Shown here: piece by piece, positions 32,928-36,784 of the stretch
Layout: the number at the start of each line of letters is the position of its first letter
How positions within the stretch are numbered: the first letter of the stretch is position 1
Assembly: GCA_000747625.2 (NCBI GenBank)
Contig: JQDQ01000239.1
Coordinates: forward strand, 1-36,784
Source: Smithella sp. SCADC
GTDB taxonomy: Bacteria > Desulfobacterota > Syntrophia > Syntrophales > Smithellaceae
Direction: 5' to 3'
DNA length: 36,784 nucleotides
Notes under the pieces: generated by a model
Told to the model about the DNA's origin: nothing
The model's input: the letters and a program-made list of their open reading frames with translations, nothing else
The model's database searches: none
Translations under genes and position numbers: made by a program

Positions 32928-34603
32928 ATGATATCAACGAAAAAAAGCGTCCAGCATCTGGCATCAATCCTCCTCGCACAAGGAATACGGGACATCGTAT
33001 TTTCTCCGGGGTCGAGAAACGCCCCGCTGATTAACACCTGTACCGCCATTGATCAATTCAGATGCCTGAATATTGTAGATGAGCGCAGCGCCGGATTCTT
33101 CGCCCTGGGCATGGCTGTCCAGATGTAGAAACCAGTTGTGATTGCCTGTACATCCGGCTCGGCGGTGCTCAATTATTCTCCCGCCATCATCGAAGCATAC
33201 TACCAGAATATCCCCCTTTTGATCCTTACGGCAGATCGCCCACCGGAATGGATCGATCAAGGCGACGGCCAAACTATTCGGCAACACACTATTTACAGCA
33301 ACTATATACGAAGCAGTTACTCTCTGATCGATAAAGTCGAAAGCCCCGACGAAGAATGGTACGTTGCCAGGGTCATAAACCAGGCCGTTAATGATCTGGT
33401 GTATCCGGAATTTGCCCCTGTGCACATCAATATCCCTTTTTCCGAACCGTTACACGAATTGGTTGATGCGCAATTGCCAAAACCAAGAATTATCAATCTG
33501 CATCGGGAAACGGGAATTCCTGCGGATACCATTGTAAAGGAGTTTGCCGCGCTTTGGAATCAAAGTAAAAACAAAATGATTGTCGCCGGACAAATGCCCC
33601 CTGTAAACGGGTTGGGCGCACTTTTGAATAATCTGGCAGCCGATCCTTCCCTTGTCGCGCTTACGGAAACAACGTCGAATCTCAAGGTCGGTAACTTCGT
33701 TTCCCACATCGACAATGTCTTATCGGCAATCGAAGATGAAGCTGATTATGTCCCTGACTTGCTCATTACGCTGGGCGGGCAGATCGTCTCGAAGAATATT
33801 AAAAAATTCCTAAGAAGAAATAAACCGCAAGCGCACTGTCACTTTTCCCGATCAGGCGAACATACCGATTCGTTCCAGTCGCTTACGGATATCATTCCCA
33901 GAGATCCCGTACGTTTTTTCATCTGCGTTAAAGATGTTCTTCTTCCCGGCGAATCTGATTATGGGAACAAATGGAAACAACTTGATCTCATCACCCGGCA
34001 GCGGCACAATATTTTTTTGGAGAAATGTGAATTTACTGATCTGAAGGCGTTCGAGATCATTATAAATTATTTACCGGACCACTCATTGCTGCATTTATCG
34101 AACAGCACACCTATTCGTTATTCTCAGCTATTTACCTGCGACAAGGACATCAACTTCATGTCGAACCGCGGCACCAGCGGCATGGATGGTTGTGTGTCTA
34201 CAGCCGCCGGAACGGCTTATGTGACGGATAAAATTACGACGATAATAACCGGCGATCTGGCATTTTTCTATGACTCAAACGCTATCTGGCATAAGCCCTG
34301 CCTGATAACCTCAGGATCATTGTCATCAACAACTTCGGGGGCGGAATTTTCCGGTTTCTTGACGGATCGTCGGCCATGCCCGAGTTGGAAACACATTTTG
34401 AAGCAAGGCACAACTACCGGGCGGCAAAGGTTGCTCAGGCATACGGGCTGGATTGTTTTACTGCCGCAGATGAGAAAACTCTTACCGAGGGACTGAAATG
34501 GCTTTATGCTTCCGATTTTACCCGAACGGCTGTGCTGGAAGTCGTGACGCCGACGGAGCAAAACGCTGAAATATTAAAAGCGTATTTCAATTATTTAAGA
34601 TAA
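32928..34603 (+). pseudogene. menD: menD with an in-frame amber stop and a 1-bp frameshift
   Basis: MenD is the ThDP-dependent SEPHCHC synthase of menaquinone synthesis. Homology spans the whole stretch: GIRDIVFSPGSRNAPL at the N-terminus, LILTADRPPEWIDQGDGQTI, and ITGDLAFFYDSNAIWH near the ThDP site. Two lesions interrupt it. A TAG at 33126-33128 splits the frame after GMAVQM, with KPVVIACTSGSAVLNYSPA continuing in the same frame. Near 34304 one base is missing: restoring CTGGATAAC for CTGATAAC would give DNLRIIVINNFGGGIFRFL and join the C-terminal frame ending ILKAYFNYLR. The rest is well conserved, so the loss is recent or due to sequencing error. Confidence 0.88.
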
Positions 34604-34630
34604 ATACATTCATAAGGTCGGGAATATATT

Positions 34631-35452
34631 ATGAGTAAAAAAAGAAACTGGAAACAAATCAAGAAATATGAAGACATTCTTTTCGAATTCTGGCAGGGCA
34701 TTGCGAAGATAACCAACCGGCCAAGATATCGCAACGCCTTCCGGCCGACAACAACCCTGGAAATGAGCGATGCTCTGCGCCACTGCAAAGAAGATCCAAA
34801 AATTAATGTTGTGGTATTCACCGGTGCGGGAGACAAGGCATTTTGTTCCGGAGGCGATCAAAATCTCAAAGGCAAGGGAGGCTACATCGGGAAAGACGGC
34901 ATTCCCCGGTTGAATGTGCTGGACGTCCAGAAACAAATACGCTCGTTGCCCAAACCGGTTATCGCCATGGTCAACGGTTACGCTATCGGCGGCGGACATG
35001 TACTTCATGTGGTTTGCGATTTGACTATCGCATCGGAAAATGCCATTTTCGGGCAGACGGGACCTAAAGTAGGGAGTTTTGACGCCGGCTTCGGCTCCTC
35101 ATATCTGGCCAGCATCATTGGTCAGAAAAAAGCACGGGAGATATGGTTCCTGTGCCGGCAATATTCCGCCAGGGAAGCGTTGGAAATGGGCATGGTCAAC
35201 AAGGTTGTGCCGCTGGACAAGCTGGAAGATGAAGTTGTAGCGTGGGCGAAAGAAATGATGGTCTATAGTCCGATGGCCTTGCGGATGATAAAGCTCGGAC
35301 TGAACGCCGACCTTGACGGACAGGCCGGATTGCAGGAACTTGCCGGAAATGCAACGCTGTTATATTATCTCACAGAAGAGGCTCAGGAAGGCAAAAACGC
35401 TTTTCTGGAAAAAAGACTTCCCAACTTTCACAAATATCCCAAATTCCCATGA
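34631..35452 (+). CDS. menB: 1,4-dihydroxy-2-naphthoyl-CoA synthase
   Basis: MenB closes the second ring of the naphthoquinone by a Dieckmann-type reaction on succinylbenzoyl-CoA. The 273-aa crotonase-fold protein has the start-region [19 protein letters not shown], the oxyanion segment [14 protein letters not shown], the [20 protein letters not shown] block and the MenB-specific [17 protein letters not shown]. It lies 27 bp after menD and overlaps menA by 4 bp (ATGA). Intact. Confidence 0.95.
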   Translation: MSKKRNWKQIKKYEDILFEFWQGIAKITNRPRYRNAFRPTTTLEMSDALRHCKEDPKINVVVFTGAGDKAFCSGGDQNLKGKGGYIGKDGIPRLNVLDVQKQIRSLPKPVIAMVNGYAIGGGHVLHVVCDLTIASENAIFGQTGPKVGSFDAGFGSSYLASIIGQKKAREIWFLCRQYSAREALEMGMVNKVVPLDKLEDEVVAWAKEMMVYSPMALRMIKLGLNADLDGQAGLQELAGNATLLYYLTEEAQEGKNAFLEKRLPNFHKYPKFP

Positions 35453-36360
35453 CGGCAACAAATATCAGCATATGGATGGAAGCGGCAAGACTCAGAACGC
35501 TGCCGCTGGCAGTATCGAGCATTATAACCGGCAGCGCTTTGGCGCGGTTTGACGGAGCATTCCACTGGCTCGTGTTTATCCCTGCTATACTGACCGCAGT
35601 TTTTCTGCAAATCTTGTCCAATCTGGCCAATGATTACGGCGACGCTGTGAAAGGCACGGACAACGCCGGCCGGATCGGTCCGTCGCGTGCCGTGCAGTCC
35701 GGAGCCATAACACCGGCGCAGATGAGAAAAGGCATTGCTTTTACAGCGTTTGCCGCCATTTTCACGGGAACGTGGCTTATCCGCGAAGGACTCAGCGGAC
35801 TGCCCCTGAAGGATTACATCGTTTTTTTGTTTCTCGGTCTGGCTTCCGTGATCGCCGCCTTGACCTACACCCTGGGCAAAAAGCCTTACGGGTACAGCGG
35901 GCTCGGAGACATTGCCGTATTTCTTTTTTTCGGTTTGATCGGGGTTTTCGGCGCCTATTTTCTTCACCGGCACGAACTCTCGTGGGGAGCCGCTTTGATG
36001 GCTGCGGTGATAGGATTGTTCAGTATGGGTGTTTTGAATTTAAACAACATGAGGGACATCGAAAACGACCAGCGCTGCGGAAAAATCACTATCGCCGCAA
36101 AACTGGGCCTGGCCAGAGCAAAAGCATATCATTCATTTCTTATTATATCGGGACTGCTCGGTGCGGCGGTTTTTACCGCATTGAATTATAAATCAGACGG
36201 ACAACTGGCAATCTTTTTGATCTTTCCAATATTCATCCGCGACGTCCATGCCGTATCAAAAATTACGGATCATCGCGAGCTGGATCCTTTTCTTAAAAAG
36301 CTCGCGCTGTCCACATTCGTTTTTTCCATCTTATTCGGAATAGGACTGGTTTTGCATTGA
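35449..36360 (+). CDS. menA: 1,4-dihydroxy-2-naphthoate polyprenyltransferase
   Basis: MenA attaches the polyprenyl side chain to dihydroxynaphthoate in the membrane. The 303-aa protein has about eight hydrophobic segments and the UbiA-family Asp motifs: [15 protein letters not shown] in the N-terminal half and [14 protein letters not shown] in the C-terminal half. The [16 protein letters not shown] start block is typical of MenA. It overlaps menB by 4 bp and menC by 1 bp (TGATG), so it is firmly inside the men operon. Confidence 0.94.
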   Translation: MTATNISIWMEAARLRTLPLAVSSIITGSALARFDGAFHWLVFIPAILTAVFLQILSNLANDYGDAVKGTDNAGRIGPSRAVQSGAITPAQMRKGIAFTAFAAIFTGTWLIREGLSGLPLKDYIVFLFLGLASVIAALTYTLGKKPYGYSGLGDIAVFLFFGLIGVFGAYFLHRHELSWGAALMAAVIGLFSMGVLNLNNMRDIENDQRCGKITIAAKLGLARAKAYHSFLIISGLLGAAVFTALNYKSDGQLAIFLIFPIFIRDVHAVSKITDHRELDPFLKKLALSTFVFSILFGIGLVLH

Positions 36361-36784
36361 TGATAAAAGCCGACTATAAAAAATACATCCTGCATTTCAA
36401 GCAACCGGCAGGAACATCAAGAGGCGTTTACACGCAAAGGACCAGCTGGTTCATATTTGTCTTCGACAGCGACAATCCAGCGCAAATCGGCATCGGCGAG
36501 TGTGCTCCCCTGCCGGGACTCAGCCCCGAACTAAACGCTGGCTTTACAGAAAAGCTGGACGATATCTGCAAAAATATTGAACGCTACCGCGATCTGAAGT
36601 CGACTGATCTGACGGAATTTTCCTCGATAAAAATGGGGCTGGAAACCGCGTTTCTCGATTATCAAAATAGAGGGTCGAAGATATTTTATCGCAATGCGTT
36701 TACCGAAGGAAAGCGGGGAATCAAAATAAACGGCCTGGTCTGGATGGGAAGCCCGGAATTCCTAGACGCAATACTGTTCACTTA
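36360..36784 (+). CDS. menC: o-Succinylbenzoate synthase, N-terminal part (cut by window end)
   Basis: MenC is an enolase-superfamily dehydratase that makes o-succinylbenzoate from SHCHC. The 141 visible codons show the N-terminal capping domain: HFKQPAGTSRGVYTQRTSWF, IGIGECAPLPGLSPE, the helix SSIKMGLETAFLDYQNRG, and the family's GIKINGLVWMGSPEFL. The catalytic Lys and metal-ligand residues lie beyond the window. The start overlaps the menA stop by one base (TGATG), implying coupling. Sequence continues in frame to 36784. Confidence 0.88.
   Translation, partial: MIKADYKKYILHFKQPAGTSRGVYTQRTSWFIFVFDSDNPAQIGIGECAPLPGLSPELNAGFTEKLDDICKNIERYRDLKSTDLTEFSSIKMGLETAFLDYQNRGSKIFYRNAFTEGKRGIKINGLVWMGSPEFLDAILFT

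Noticed and set aside
33126-33128. Amber codon in menD as a possible pyrrolysine or readthrough site
   Set aside because: MenD is not a known pyrrolysine protein and a second lesion (frameshift near 34304) lies in the same gene, so gene decay or sequence error is simpler.
1-36784. CRISPR arrays, tRNA or rRNA genes
   Set aside because: No regularly spaced short repeats, cloverleaf sequence or rRNA sequence was found; the repeats seen are few and irregularly spaced.

Overview
The window looks like a chromosomal segment of an anaerobic, menaquinone-using bacterium. The family mix suggests Desulfobacterota (Syntrophia-like): a men operon, a B12-type radical SAM protein, a sulfide-dependent Thi4, LysM proteins, and PF09720-type addiction modules beside REP-associated transposase remnants. 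This placement is an inference from gene content; no rRNA or marker gene is present.

Region 1 (1-17611) is a defense island on the minus strand. One operon runs from right to left: hsdM (TTG start), hsdS, a 1270-aa reverse transcriptase fused to a nitrilase (the DRT type 1 / UG1 architecture), a broken hsdR start, abiEi, abiEii, a second broken hsdR start, an AlbA_2/HTH regulator, the intact hsdR, and a YgjP-like metallopeptidase. Most neighbours overlap by 4 bp (ATGA or GTGA). A type I restriction-modification operon has thus been opened between hsdS and hsdR and filled with other anti-phage genes. The two short hsdR 5' relics (8158-7982 and 6265-6128) lie at the cargo boundaries and look like scars of successive insertions or replacements. 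The whole operon is flanked by two ~0.9-kb direct repeats (1-913 and 16696-17611). Each carries a RelE/ParE-type toxin-antitoxin pair and the 3' end of a REP-associated transposase. The toxin is broken in the right copy.

Region 2 (17612-20394) is AT-rich. It holds a two-gene operon of unrecognised proteins (17866-19726), framed by a transposase 3' remnant on the left and a 5' remnant on the right. This pair is the best candidate here for an undescribed system, probably defense-related by position.

Region 3 (20395-29894) carries housekeeping and accessory genes: a TrpF-like protein lacking the catalytic Cys, a DTW-domain tRNA-modifying enzyme, a thi4-thiE operon under a TPP riboswitch with a terminator, a ubiA - radical SAM pair, a Dus-family enzyme, a 5'-truncated MddA/ICMT-like membrane methyltransferase, and three very small genes. 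Two inverted copies of a composite hairpin element lie near 23.9 kb and 28.8 kb.

Region 4 (29895-36784) holds an ornithine cyclodeaminase-family gene, an internally deleted histidine phosphatase, a LysM protein, and the menaquinone cluster menD-menB-menA-menC (menC cut by the window end). menD has an in-frame amber stop and a 1-bp frameshift. With the truncated methyltransferase and deleted phosphatase, this suggests gene decay or local sequence error in this stretch.
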